Below the pieces are notes generated by a model. The model was not told the origin of the DNA and ran no database searches. It saw only the letters and a program-made list of their open reading frames with translations. Position numbers and translations under genes: made by a program. Below are positions 1 to 12,628 of a stretch of 64,000 bases of DNA, one piece after another. How positions within the stretch are numbered: position 1 is the stretch's first letter; each line of letters begins with the position of its first letter. Source of the DNA: Dicyema japonicum (lineage: Eukaryota > Dicyemida > Rhombozoa > Dicyemidae); the NCBI GenBank assembly GCA_011109175.1, contig RDEW01000018.1, positions 417,091 to 481,090 on the forward strand. The letters run 5' to 3'.

Positions 1-947
1 ACAGGTGCACGGAACGGTTCCTTTTCAGCTTGCATAGTAAATCAATTTGTGAACAGAACTTTATGGTTGACTGGCTTTTTTTGGTTAAGCGGTTTGATTA
101 GGAAATCGACAGAGATAGGCTAAACGGCTTTATGTATTCCATTGGGTAATAAGGAAATTGCTAGATTATATTAGACACAAAATAATAAAATCAAATAAAA
201 TTGATTCATTTTTTAAAATTATTTTATTTATTTACTTCCAGTCCCTTTAAGTGAGGGAAACATGTAGCTAATATAACGTAACTACCGATGACGGACGTTC
301 CCAAGTTTAATGTGGGTCACCTGTTCGTGGAGAAAACTGCATTGTAGCCAACAAGCCTACACTCCCTCGTTTACAAAGCAACTATTTATTAGTTAGCTTG
401 ATAACGGCTACGAGTGCCAAGTTTACGTCCCCAGTTCCTTTCTAAAATCATTTCTGTGAAGGGAAATAGATGCTCTACTTTGTGAAATTTATTAATTGGA
501 GTAATCGATAATCAAATTCAATAAATAATGTTTGGTAACATTTTTTGGTTGATAATGACAGGATAAATAAAATGTGTTTAAACTTGTTTTTATTACTTAA
601 ATTTATTAAACTTTAATGATTTAAAATTTAATATTTAATTATTAAATGGTCGACCAAATTGGTGGGAAAAAAATAAAATAAAATACCAATTAAGAATATT
701 GCCGCTCAGGCTATTTTGGCCTAATTATTTCTGTATGTTACCTCATAAATATAGAGCTGCGACTTATTTACAGACTATGTAGCTATAGTATCGGGTAAAC
801 TGATTGACATTCGGACTTTAATTAAACTTATTACATTTAATTGCGTTACCAAGCATTTATAAAAGTTTGTCTGAATTGATCGAACTTAAATATTAAAACC
901 GCAAATTCGCTATCGTTTATATTTTATTGAATTAGATTTCCCGCTAA
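1..947. other. AT-rich 5' flank of the coiled-coil gene
   Basis: No reading frame, RNA gene or transposon domain is recognised here. The stretch is AT-rich with several poly-A/T runs. It immediately precedes the first ATG of the large coiled-coil gene and presumably holds its promoter, but no TATA box or other element can be defended. Confidence 0.4.
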
Positions 948-3900
948 ATGATTGAAACCCAGACATTTTCTAAGGATGGATTCATAGCTAGCATAAAAAA
1001 TCAGTTCGATGACCTCATTGCGGATTATGAAACTGCATGTGACAATTACAAGACAGAAAGAAAAAGCTGGGAGGACCAACTCACCCAGGCGAATCGAGAA
1101 AAGAAGCAAATGCAGTATTTATACTTTTTTATTAACAAATGAATGTTCATTTAGTCTGTATAGGGAGTTAATCAACGAATTGGAGGTCAAATGCGCTAAT
1201 AATGAGAATAATCAGGATCTCCTAAACAACAAGGAGATTGAACTTGCCAACTGTCAAAAGATGGTGGAAGGACAACTTGATTTCATCAATAAAGTCACTG
1301 AATTACAAATGGTGACTATTTTGGCCATATTTGTAGGCAGAGTCCGATAACTACGTAGCTAAAGTCAACAAGGAGGAAATCACATTTTTGAGGGATCAGA
1401 ATGATATTTTGAGACAGGAGGAGGCCAGAATGAAGAATCAGATCAGGGTTCAGTCGAAAACTGCGGAAGACTGTTATATCAAAGTAAGATTGAGCTAATA
1501 ATTTCCAGAATGTTAAGTGCAATCAAAAAATCCACGAAATGGATGCTACTAACGTGGAATACAGGAGACAGAATAAGATCATGGAGTCGACAGTCCAAGT
1601 CATTATTAATGAGATTTTGTTAGAAATACAGCTCTGCCATTGAGGAACTGCAAAAATCTAAAATTGTCATTTACAAATTATTTCTATCGCTGTATGATAA
1701 TGTGCCTGACCGTTCTTTCGAAGACATCGAGGGATACAAAAATCTCACAAAGGAGGACTTGATTAACATGATTCTCAGTCTGCAGGCTGAGAACCAACTA
1801 TTGAAAAAAAGGCAAAATAGTGAACAAAGCGCCAAAAATAGTTCAAACTTTTATTATATTTAGACGAAAGTGTTAAAGACTTCAACAAAGAGGCCAATTC
1901 ATTTGAAAAAGACATAAGGATCATCGTGAATGACCAAGAACCTGAGGATGACTTCTCAGCAAGGGCATACATGTGTGAAATAGAGTCCCTCAAAGTATTG
2001 TGTCTAGAAATAATTTAGACTGAGCTCACGAGGAGTCAGGAAAACGTGGAAGGTATTTTTGATAAAACATAATTAGACTGCGAACGGGACATTTTGTATT
2101 TCACTCAACAAGTGACCGACCTGCAAGTAAGAGTCGGGTGAAACGATATAGAACGAAAAATACGAATTGGAGGCAAGATTGGCTGACTTTGAGGACTTTG
2201 AGGTATTGATGGAGGAGAATAAAAATTTGAAATCAAATTTAAATGGAAAAAGTCAGTTAAACGAGAACCTCAGGGCAGAGATCTTATCTAATCGCCAAAG
2301 CGTAGATAAGCTGATAATTCTTAGATATCACAACTGGAAAGTAAATTAAAAACCCTCAAATCAGAAAAGGAGGAGGTTTTACAGAATTTTAACGATTTGG
2401 AAGTCAAGTACTTGTTCTGCCTGAAGGAAATGGAACAATCACAAAATTCGACGAGTGAGTTAGAGAAGCAAAACCGCATACTTGAAGTTAAGAGTTTTTT
2501 AACTGTGTAGGCTGAAAGAAAGATGCTTTTAGAGCAATCGAATAGTTCCAAGGGTCGAGATGATGAATATGTACTTTGATTACTCATTCAAGACATATTC
2601 GTTGGAATCTGGTATCTCTGAGTGGAAGCAAGAGTTCGAGAGAATGAACAATCTCCTCCATGATTCAATGTCCAAAAATGAGGACTTGTTGTCGAAAATT
2701 CAGCAACTTAGTGACCAATTGAAGTCCGCAGAACTCTATTCCAAGAAACTCAAGGTCCGATTATAAATTCATTTTTAACAGGAGGACAATGAAGTGTTTA
2801 GAAAACGACTAGAGGAGGCAAAGTCTCTAAACAAACAGCTCGCTAGAGAAAACGAACTAACCAAAGAAAATGTAAGAAAAATATTTCATCAAGAATCTAA
2901 ATAATGACGCAAAAATCCACGAACTTGAAACTATCATACACGAATTGTCTCGAATACAAAAGGAAAATCTCTACCAGTCACAAGTGATGAGTTTATAACA
3001 TTTCAGGAGACAGACATGGGGAATGTTTATCACGATTACTCCTCGGTTTGCGTTTTAAGCATTTTAGATGATAATGTCCTCTATTCCTGAGGTAGAAGAA
3101 GAGTATTACAACGAAAATGACGTAAATAAAGAAAACCCCAAAGACATGGAAGTTCTAGAAAGAATTAAAGCGGAGGTAAGGCTGTTTGCGTAAGTAGAAT
3201 TTGGAACTAAAAGAACAACTCAGTGACTCGGAGTTGAGAAGTAAAAATCTACTGGAGGATCTAAATTCTAAATTGGACGAATATGATGAACTATTAGATG
3301 TTCTAAATAAACAGGGGATAAAACTAAATGAAGTTGAAGAAACCAACAAATCCCTCAACACAAAAGTGGAAGAACTACAGAACCAATTGGTTGACTCTTT
3401 TTCTATGGTTGTTGACTAGTGAGATTATTCTCTAGATTTGTTCACTAAAGGACGAGAATGAGTCGTCAGCTCGTCAGAACCTCGATGTTACGATTCTGCT
3501 AATTTATAGAATTCCAAAGTCTCAGGAGTTTGCCCATATTCCGATAAAGATGTGAAAATCATCATTTCAGAAGATGCCGATACGTCGAACAATCTTATAA
3601 ACGAGGTACCTCGAGTTTTAAGGAACTCAGAATATGGAACTAAGAGACCAACTAAACACCTATTCAATGAAGGTGGAAGAATTAATGATGGACCTTAATT
3701 CGAACGAAAATAACTATAATGAGTTGAAGAGCTCTCTGAATGACCAAATCGGTGAGTTAAATGCGAAAATCAACGAGAAAGATCAAATCAACAAATCTTT
3801 AAATTACGAGATTTATCGACTCCAAGGCATGTTGGACGATTATGAGAATAAAGTTACAATTTTATACATTTCAGGCAAATACGACAGGGGAAGAAAATAA

Positions 3901-6900
3901 AGCACAAAGTGAGGTATCCAAGGTTCACCAGATTGTGGAGGAAAATGAAACCGACAGCTCAGAAGAAGAAGAGGTAATTTTGGAATGTCAATCAGATTGA
4001 GAAATTAAGGGAACAGTTGGATTCGTCGTCTCAAAAAATAAAAGATCTGATGGCAGAAATGAATTCGCTGGAAAACGACTATATTGAATTATCTGATAAT
4101 CTTAACAAAGAAATAGACGAATTAAATGTAAATATAACCGAAAAGGATAAAGCTAATCAACTCCTCTTTGACGAACTAAACGAACAGAAAGATCAGTTAG
4201 AAAAATACGAGGCTTTGGTTGTGTCATCAAGTTTTATATTTTAGATAAGTACTTTGATGGAGAAAAACAAATCTTTTTCAGAAGTGGAAAGAAAAATGGA
4301 TCAGGTTAGAACCATTTAGTTATTACAGGACTCAAAACAATCGGATGTTTGTCTACATAAAGAAAAAGATATAAAAATAATTTTTTCAGACTTTGAGAGC
4401 ACGTCATTCAATGTAACAGAAGAGGTATGTGATTTTAGTTTATTTTAGAACGGGGAATTAAGAAACCAACTAAGTTCACTTTTGACAACTGTTGAAAATC
4501 TTAAGAGCAATTTAAATACAAGAGAAGCTGACTATAATGAACTTTCAGAGTCCTTGAACTGCAGAATTGATGAATTAAATGTAAATATTGCGGAAAGGGA
4601 AAAAACAAACCTACTCCTTTTTGATGAAAATAACAGACAGAAAGATCAGTTAGAAAAATATGAGGATTTGGTAGTGAAATCAAGTTTTATATGTTAGATA
4701 AGCAATTTGATGGAGAAAAACAAATCTTTTACAGAAATGGAAAGAAATTTAAATCAGGTTACAAACTTTTAATTACCATAGGAGTCAGAACAATCTGATG
4801 TCTATCGAGAAAAGGATGTGAAAATTATTTTTTCAGACGAGGATGGCACCTCCAATGAGGTAGTTGATATTTGGTTAATACTAGAACGCGGAATTAAGAA
4901 ACCAACTAAATTCCCTTTTGGTGACAGTAGAAGATCTTAGGGGCAACCTAAATACACGAGAAACTGATTATAATGAACTTTCAGACGCCTTAAACGACAA
5001 AATATTGGAATTAAATGAAAATATAGCCGAAAAAGAAAAAGTCAACAAACTTCTTTTTGATGAAATAAACGAACAGAAAGATATGTTGAATGACTATGAG
5101 ACTATGGTTGTGATATCAAGGTTTTTACGTTAGATAAAAACATTAACTGATGAAAACAAATCTTTTTCAGAAATGAAAAGAAAAACGGAGCAGGTAGAAA
5201 CGATTTAATTACCACAGGAGTCAGAACAATCTGATGTCTCTCTCAATCGAGAAAAGGATGTGAAAATTATTTTTTCTGACGAGGATAGCACTTATTTCAC
5301 TTTGAATAAAGAGGTGGTTGATTTTGGTATATGCTAGAACGCGGAGTTAAGAAACCAACTAAATTCTCTTTTGGTGACAGTAGAAGATCTTAGGGGCAAC
5401 CTAAATACACGAGAAACTGACTTTGTTGAACTTTCAGAGGTTTTAAACGGGAGAATTAACGAATTAAATGAAAACATTACCGAGAAAGAAAAAATCAACA
5501 AACTTCTTTCTGATGAAATAAACTGCCAGAAAGATCAGTTACAGGAATATGAAGCAATGGTTGTGATATCTAGTCTTTTACTTCAGATTGATACTTTAAC
5601 GGAGGAAAAAAAATCCTCAGAAATTGAAAGAAAAACGGATCAGGTTACATCCATTTATTTATTATAGCAGCCGGAGCAATCTGATGCTTGTCTCAATCGA
5701 GAAAAGGATGTGAAAATTATTTTTTCTGACGACGATGGCACCTCTAATGAGGTAGTTGACATTTGGTTTATACTAGAACACGGAATTAAGAAACCAACTA
5801 AATTTCCTCTTGGTGACAGTAGAAGATCTTAAGGAAGACCTAAATACACGAGAAACTGACTATAATGAACTCTCGGAGTCTCTGAACGGCAGAATTACTG
5901 AATTAAATGAAATTATCAAACAAAATGAGGAAACCATAGCATCGCTCAATGATAAAATTAAAGAACTACAACTCAATTGGTTTTAAAATAAATATATTTT
6001 AGAAGGACTAAATGAGAAATCAATTCGGGAACAGAATTTGAAATCAATGGCCGTAAATGTGGGATCAACTCAGGAACAGAATTTGAAATCGGGACCAATA
6101 CTCGTTTAGTGAAAAAATAATTTTAAGGAATACGAGAATATCGAGCCATTCGTTCAAAAGGACATAAAAATTATCATTTCCGACGTTGAAGAATCCAATG
6201 ATAACTTTAAAGAGATTCAGAAAGAATTGGAGCAGATAATTTCCAAGCTATCCTACGATTTGGAATGTAAAGAATCTGAAATTAAAGTTATTTGTCAATA
6301 TTTTTGCTAGGACCTGCAGGAAAAGTTGGAATTAACAACCAAAGATGCTCAAGTTCGCTTGAAACTCATTTTAGGAGCTTTCGATACTCAAGAACATTGA
6401 ATTTTCGAATAAAATGGAGAATGAGGCGATGAGGGAGGAAATTAGTTATTTGGAAAACACAATTCGCCTTAATAAGGAAGAAATTTCTGTATTAAAGATC
6501 TCTGACGTTTAGGAACTGAGATGCCAATTTGGCGAGACCGTGAAGGAGTTGAACGACCTGAAAAATAGAAACGAACAAATGAAGACTGATTATGCAAACT
6601 ACGAGACCCTACTTTTGGAAAAGGGAAATGAAAACATTCTGCTAATAACTGATTTTAATAAAATCTCAGCAAACTATGATGAAGTCTGCCAGAACTTCCA
6701 AAAATCTAAACTCCTCTTGGACGACAAGGATAATCAAATTGATGTTGTCCTTCTAAATAATTTAGAAATTCAACAATGAGATTGAATACTACAAGGATAA
6801 ACTGCGGGAATGTGATGTCATCATTGACCTAACGAAATCCCAACTACGAGAAGCCAATGCTGAATTGGAGGAGCAGAAACAGGCTAATAAAGTATAGTTT

Positions 6901-9791
6901 ACATTAAAACCAAAGAATTCTCAAAATGACCAAGCTATAACATTAGAGCACACATTGTCGACATCACGTGAAGAATATGAGGCTGAGTTAGAACGGAGAA
7001 TGGATTTTATCACAGTTTGCTTATTTTAACATTTGAAAGGAGTTGACTCTCCAAAGAACGAGTTTGGATAACTCCAATAAGCTCCAAGCCGATCAAATTG
7101 AGACGTTAAAGAAGGAACTGTCAGAGAAAGAGGAAGAACTAAACGTTCAACGATGATTTGATTTTCTAGAACATGCAGAATGATTTTGATACTTTATGTG
7201 GGGACTTTAATGACGTGAAGGTGTCTCTGGAAGTTGTTAACGCCAAACTGAAAGAACGAGAAGATGAAATATGCGACCAAGAAAAGGTTGTCGTGCTATT
7301 TGTGATCACAGGAATTCATGAACGTTGCAAAAATGGAAAAAGACTTTCAGGAGTCCCAGCTAAGATTGAAGAAGGAAGTAGAAGTTTTGACATCTCAGAG
7401 TGAAGCTAAAGCCTGGGATATTAAAGTTACAGTAAATATTTACATAGAAATTCAAATCCGTTGTACGTGACCTCGAAGGGAGGCTAGAAAAGCTGATCAA
7501 AAGCAAAGAGAATGAAACCGAGTCCCGGAACTTAGAAACTGAGGTTAACGACTATCTTACGCCAGGGGTTACTATCAATCCACAAAGAAATGGAGGAAAC
7601 GTTGAAAAAAACAGTGTTCAAGTTGAAACAGGAGTTAGAAAGTAAAGATAAGTTACTGAGGGTACGGTCAGTCATGACACAAATAGATGATCAATAATAA
7701 TTCAGAGATTTTTGAGCAGAGGCTGGCGTCCGTCCTCCAATCAAATAGCTCTTTGAAAAGCGAATTGAGTGAAGCAACGGGGGAGTTGAATGTACAGACT
7801 GACGATATTAATGTCTGCCGGACTTAATTTCTTAGACGTTGTACGCTGAGTATGAAGCCGTGGAGAGGGAAAACCAAATTCTCGAATCCTCGAGGAATTT
7901 CCTTGAAAGTGAACTCGCCAATATACGAAAGAGGATTGAGACAAGAATGTCTAATAAATCTCCAATTCTGAAGGACATTGAGATTATATTGGATGTTGTG
8001 ATAAAATCTAAACAAAATAGACGAGACCTTCCCTCGAAAAGAGAGTTACCTTTTCGGAAGACGAGACCCGTTTGGAAGCAGCCAGACCTGACCTTGAAGA
8101 AGACGCTGAACTCGGTATTTCTATTTTAAAACTGGTAGCCACCAACTGGACTTTCACAAAGTCTTCATATCAACCTCTGTGGCTTAAGGACAAAAATGGG
8201 ATGTTTGTAAAGTATTTAAACCTCATTTCGAACTTGGAGAGCGAAAATAGAGTAAAAGAGGTAAATATCTCTTAGAACCTCGTCAAGCAAATAGCGGACG
8301 ATGACGAGAAGGTCAACTCATACTTGGTTTTGAATAAAAATCATAGTTAGGCCAATTTAGCGGATTTACATAAGGAAATGAGCAATTTGAAAGCGAGCTT
8401 GAGGGTAAAAGAAGAGGAGATTGGCTCTATTCGCAAAAAGTCAACAAACGTGGCTGAAATGGAGCAAATCGTTACTGTCCCTATTATTGTAGTTGAATGA
8501 ATACAGGAGACTCAAAAATGACTATGAGACATGCTTCAATGAAAATCAAGCAAACAAGCAAAATTTCATGAATGCCATCAAAAAATATGACTCCAAATGC
8601 GCGAATCTGGTAAATTAGAGGGTCTCTATTTTAGGAGGGGGAAATAATCCAACTACGAAAGCAACTATTCAGGGAACAGAAATACCAGGTTTTGTTTTGT
8701 TTGCATTGAAGATATCCGTGCCCATGAGCATACCGCCTAAGGAATCCGTTAGTATTTGTTACTTAAGCACAGACAATGCCGATCTCCGAGAGAATCCTGC
8801 TGCAGTCAAATTTATTTCTGTCGGGGAAGAAATCAGATGTAGTTCATATTGATATTTGTAGGAATTCAGCAGAATGTCCTCTTTTGATGTTGTTAATTAA
8901 ATGACCGTTTAGTCGAGTGTACGGAGTCCTCAGAGAGGATTGAACGTGAGAAGCAAGGACAGCCAGGTACTGCCAGTTATTAGTTTGCAGAGTAATTTGT
9001 CCAACGTCCCCAAATTTGAAGAGTCGTCAACTTTGAGTAATTTTGCTTATAAGTAGTTTCAGAGTCAACATGGAGTCCTGTGAAAGAAAAGGTGGTTTAT
9101 TGTGGCCTATTTTAGGACGTGGAGATAAAATTTTGCGACGACAAGGTTTCTTTGTGGGGATCTATTTATTAGGATCTGATCCCGGAACCTTCATTCTATA
9201 GTACTTTGACTTCCATGGAAGATCCGAACGATGTTTCTGTGAGAATTTAATTTTCTTACATAAACAGACCCTCAAATCAACTGACGGGGATAAGAAATTA
9301 AAATATTTGCAATCCCCCGTAGAAGACTTAACTACGGAATCTTCCTTTTCTGTAAAATTCAAAAATTGATCATTCATAGAGACTCACGTCCAGAGAAAGT
9401 GAGGCCGAACCACGTGAAACTTGCCCAGTCACAAGTCAACCGCAAACGGAGGTACCTTGAAATCAAATTTAGTCTTTCATCCCCGAGAGGGAGATCGAGA
9501 TAGTGAACAATCTGAGAAATGAGCTGCTAAATCTCAACCAAGAGCATATCGAGGATTATGGTATTTCAGTTTTATTATTCAGAAAATTATGTAAATAAAT
9601 TACTTATAGAACCACCAAACGAATACTCGGAATCGTCTATTCATTCCCAGTCATGGGAGAACATCATGGATGAAGTCGAAAATACTAGTAAATATTATTT
9701 TCATGTTAAAGACGATTCTTCTACAGAATGTTCATGGAGTTCCACCAATGTAACCAAGTCAACCAAGTTTTTCTACTGTGCTAATCCGTAG
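948..9791 (+). CDS. Giant coiled-coil protein with about 64 micro-introns and repeated SIM-like motifs
   Basis: Read as one gene from ATG 948 to TAG at 9789-9791 after removing about 64 GT-AG introns, nearly all 20-28 nt. Examples are 1312-1336, 1484-1508, 1599-1623, 1841-1863, 1995-2018, 2302-2324, 2571-2592 and 3176-3197; the first (1115-1154) is 40 nt. Each removal restores a glutamate/lysine/asparagine-rich heptad-like frame, giving roughly 2,400 residues. The body is almost wholly predicted coiled coil, with no motor, kinase or membrane segment seen. The last part (from about 8.7 kb) is less charged and richer in Ser and Pro. Between about 3.2 and 6.0 kb an exon cassette is tandemly repeated. 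A peptide of the form KD(V/I)(K/R)II(F/I/V)(S/N)(D/E), followed by acidic residues, occurs seven times. The general type (centrosomal, kinetochore or Golgi scaffold) is a guess from composition; I recognise no specific family. No in-frame stop remains in the reading I made. Confidence 0.85.
3198..5995 (+). repeat. Tandem intron-bearing exon cassettes inside the coiled-coil gene
   Basis: The long exon of each cassette starts at 3198, 3631, 3996, 4449, 4885, 5338 and 5777, so units are about 365-453 bp. A full unit is a long exon of about 74 codons, a 27-28 nt intron, an exon of about 20 codons, a 24 nt intron, an exon of about 25-31 codons carrying the SIM-like motif, and a 24-25 nt intron. 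The copies starting at 4449, 4885, 5338 and 5777 are nearly identical, introns included. Those at 3198 and 3631 are diverged, and the last copy loses its second half. Duplication was therefore at the DNA level and partly recent. The shared long-exon start reads roughly N-x-E-L-R-N-Q-L. Confidence 0.88.
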
Positions 9792-11030
9792 TTTTTAGTG
9801 TCTACCTTCCTGTTAAACTGTTAAATGTTACTATTTATGGTTATAAACTAATATAATGTTAATTATTGTAAGACCACCATTAAATTAAGAGGGGTAGACC
9901 ATCAGCAGATTAAATCTTCGTACAAATTAACTCATTTATTTTTGTAAAAAATAACAGTTAACTGCTAGATGCTATCATAATTAAGAAAGGGTAGATCGGT
10001 TCTCCCATTTTGCCTCGGTGTTTTCCATATCCCATATATTGTTATATTCTCAAGATATATAGTCTAAACCAATGGGGGAGGGACCTCAGTGAAGAAGTCA
10101 AGCTCTCCAAGGCAGGACCTCATGTTTAGCCTTACTTATGTGCGTTATAATTATTGCCTTATAATAAGAAGGTAACATGCTATGAACTGCGTGCCTATCC
10201 TCATGACTAGGGTCTCAAAGGGGGTAGGGTCTTCACTAGGACGGAAAACTTGTTTAGATTTCCACTAACTAAAGGCTGGGAGTAATTGAATTCAACTCAT
10301 GTCGCCACAGTCTCCTTGATGATTTCTCTCAATAAAAATAATATTTCTTGACACTCATTCTCTAGAGTACTCATTACACAGTGAGCCATGAACTATTCGG
10401 TGTTTTTGAGTGAACCAACATTCAAGTCATCCCTCCACCAAAGTTTGGTACTCAAATACTTCTTTGACTTAACGTAACGTCAAGGCGACATGAATATAAT
10501 TGAAAGCATGCTATCAATAATTCATTGTCGAGTATGTATTGCCATGACAACCTGAATGAATTCCGATTAACCAGAGGGATTTCTTGTGAGGAAAGTCTCC
10601 GTGGGAAAAAAGAAAATGATCTTTTAGTTTCTATTAACGAATCGCATACAATGTTCGATACATGGAAGCGACCAACATCGAAAATCTAGATGACTCTGAG
10701 TCAACCTTTGAAAGAGATTCCAGGAGAATCCTACCACAAATCCGCTCAGGAAATTCCGTCTCTGAAATTTGGTTCCCGCAACCTGGCCATCTATTATTAT
10801 CAAATCTTTTCAGGACTAGAGTCATCAATGACTCAAAGAAACTTGTGGAAGCGACCAAAACTCTCAGCTGGAAACTTGATGGGAGTAGATCTCCGACATG
10901 TTAACGAGGTCGAAGTAACTAACTAATTGATTTCAACTACGCTTGATTTCGGGTATCGCATATTATAGAACTGTGCAGTCGAGATTATTATTATCGGAGC
11001 CGTAGAGAACACAAAAAACAAAAAGTCAAT
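9792..11030. other. Intergenic; no supported gene
   Basis: Open frames near 10634-10926 overlap on both strands, lack micro-intron continuations and resemble no family I recognise. I regard them as chance frames or decayed repeat. Nothing else is supported. Confidence 0.4.
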
Positions 11031-11034
11031 TAAG

Positions 11035-11260
11035 GGTGTGCCGCCTCAATCGCACTTTGTTTCAGTATCATCCAAGGTCCCCTCTTTTTCGCAAGTTCTC
11101 TTATTTCATCGAGATCGTCGGCCGTTTTTAGTTTTCTGCTGACGCCCTTTAATTCTTCATTTAACATAGGTAATGTTGTTCTGGGCCTTCCTTGGAATAA
11201 TCGTCATTGAAATTATTTTCTGGTGCTCTCAAGTCCATCCTAAGTCGAGAATTGACTAAG
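11035..11260 (-). pseudogene. 3' end of RTE-like non-LTR retrotransposon, decayed
   Basis: Reverse-strand translation gives the tail seen in the better RTE-like copies of this window: an R-M-D-L segment, an altered GRPRTTLP-type motif, then K-x-A-D-D-L-D-E and a final R-G-x-W. Frames are broken. It corresponds to the last ~70 residues of the element ORF, as at 31100-31340. Confidence 0.6.
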
Positions 11261-11284
11261 TTTATTTGTTTTATTTTTGACACA

Positions 11285-11700
11285 TGGGGAAAGCCAATAA
11301 GTTTGGATCCGTATTAGGATACAGTGAGGAAATCGTTCGAAGAAAGACCTTTGCTACAACTGTCCTGAACAAAGTTAAATAGAACTGAATGGACAGGAGA
11401 CGATCAAGTGTATCATTCTGACTAAGATATACAACGCCTTTGTTATATTGTAAAATTCGATGCCCAAGGCTGAAGATCTCTGGATAGACTTTAATCTAAG
11501 CACTCAGGATATTGCTCAGACTAAATTAGGAAAAGAATCAACGAGAAAGTTCTATATGGTGTTTGTTCCATTGGTCCTTTGAGTCTCAAGATTACTAATT
11601 TGAGATGGAGTCTCTTTTACATATAGGAAATGGATACTCCCGCTAACATTTCGATGGAGGAATAGAATGGACCACGTTTTATAAATGCTCAGGAGTCACA
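11285..11700 (+). pseudogene. Decayed RTE-like retrotransposon segment
   Basis: The forward frame shows K-F-G-S-V-L-G-Y-S-E-E-I-V-R-R-K-T, matching the conserved LGSLLGDTEDIIKRKT stretch after the RT domain of the copy at 30.7 kb. A broken version of the following Y-N-A-F-V region is also present. Stops and frameshifts are frequent. It lies head-to-head with the reverse-strand 3' fragment just upstream, so these are two separate insertions. Confidence 0.55.
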
Positions 11701-12470
11701 CTTTCCAGGATACTTGATGCTGATCTCAAGTATGTAAAAAAATTAAGGGAGGTTGCACACAAACGTGGAAGGTGGACATCTCCAGTGCAAACTAAGCAAT
11801 CTCCTTATCTTTGTTCAGTGTTCCTCGAGGATACCACACACTTCTCGTAGGCTCGAGAAGAGTTCAATTCTCACTATGGTATATTAGGTGGTAGAGTTTA
11901 TCAAAGAAAACGAAAATTTCTTTATTGATCGAATTAATGTATGTAATATTAGAATAAATGCACTTATTGAATGATTATATATTTATTGAATAACCCCGGA
12001 TATACTGGAAAAAGGTTGAGTCAATCTCCAAGTCTTATTTTCCCGCCCTTGTTGTTCTAGAGTGGAACATGTGATTCGCACGCCAATAGAGAGGCATGAA
12101 ATAATGTCAATTACTTTCTTCACTCCACTAGAGGGATCCTAAACCTGCAAAAACTTGATGTTCTCTTTTCTTTCCAGTGGTTATGGATGGATTTAAGTGC
12201 CATTGGACGGATCCTCTGCTTATGCGACCGTGGTAACTGGATACACTTACTGTTAACTCTACCAGTGTAGCCTGGGTTAACAAATGATAACTAATTAAGG
12301 TGAATCCGTTTCCGCGGTCAGATTGAAACACATCCTGTTTAAGCATCGCGTCCATTCATATTCCAGAAAAGATAGATTTTTTTGGATGCCGGCCAGTCAT
12401 TGATCGTCCCCTGAAAATTGACTTTCTTAGGATTTGAAAAGGGACAAGGGAATCCTTAGACCAGGAGGGT
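11701..12470. other. Intergenic; no supported gene
   Basis: No coding frame with family resemblance and no RNA structure was recognised. The short frame at 12128-12355 (-) has no support beyond being open. Confidence 0.35.
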
Positions 12471-12545
12471 AACTGTGTGGAATCGAACCCACGACTCTAG
12501 CACAGCACTAACAACTGTACTTCATCCGTTTACTAATTCACATAT
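12470..12545 (-). other. tRNA-like fragment with Pol III B-box, possible SINE head
   Basis: On the minus strand, 12490-12479 reads GGGTTCGATTCC, an exact match to the tRNA T-loop/B-box core. Flanking CGTGG and CACAC could form only a short stem. I could not assemble a full cloverleaf or a convincing A-box, so this is more likely a tRNA-derived relic than a working tRNA gene. Confidence 0.3.
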
Positions 12546-12628
12546 CAAAGATCTCCCACATGAAAAAATCACTAAAACTAAGACAAATAAAGAAGTCAAA
12601 GAAAACTCAAATATGAAAATCTACAAAA

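Noticed and set aside
924..1109. Reverse-strand frame over the first coiled-coil exon
   Set aside because: It is a shadow of the forward exon, whose frame continues through dozens of spliced exons.
948..9791. Ciliate origin (Paramecium-like micro-introns)
   Set aside because: TAA and TAG end conserved proteins such as TAMM41 and the C2H2 protein, and TGA ends LENG1, so the standard code is used. ZYG11-, LENG1- and ZBED-type sequences are animal-like.
948..9791. Kinesin, myosin or SMC identity for the coiled-coil gene
   Set aside because: No P-loop, motor or ABC signature was found in any exon.
10634..10926. Three overlapping open frames as a gene
   Set aside because: Frames lie on both strands, have no family resemblance and no micro-intron extension on either side.
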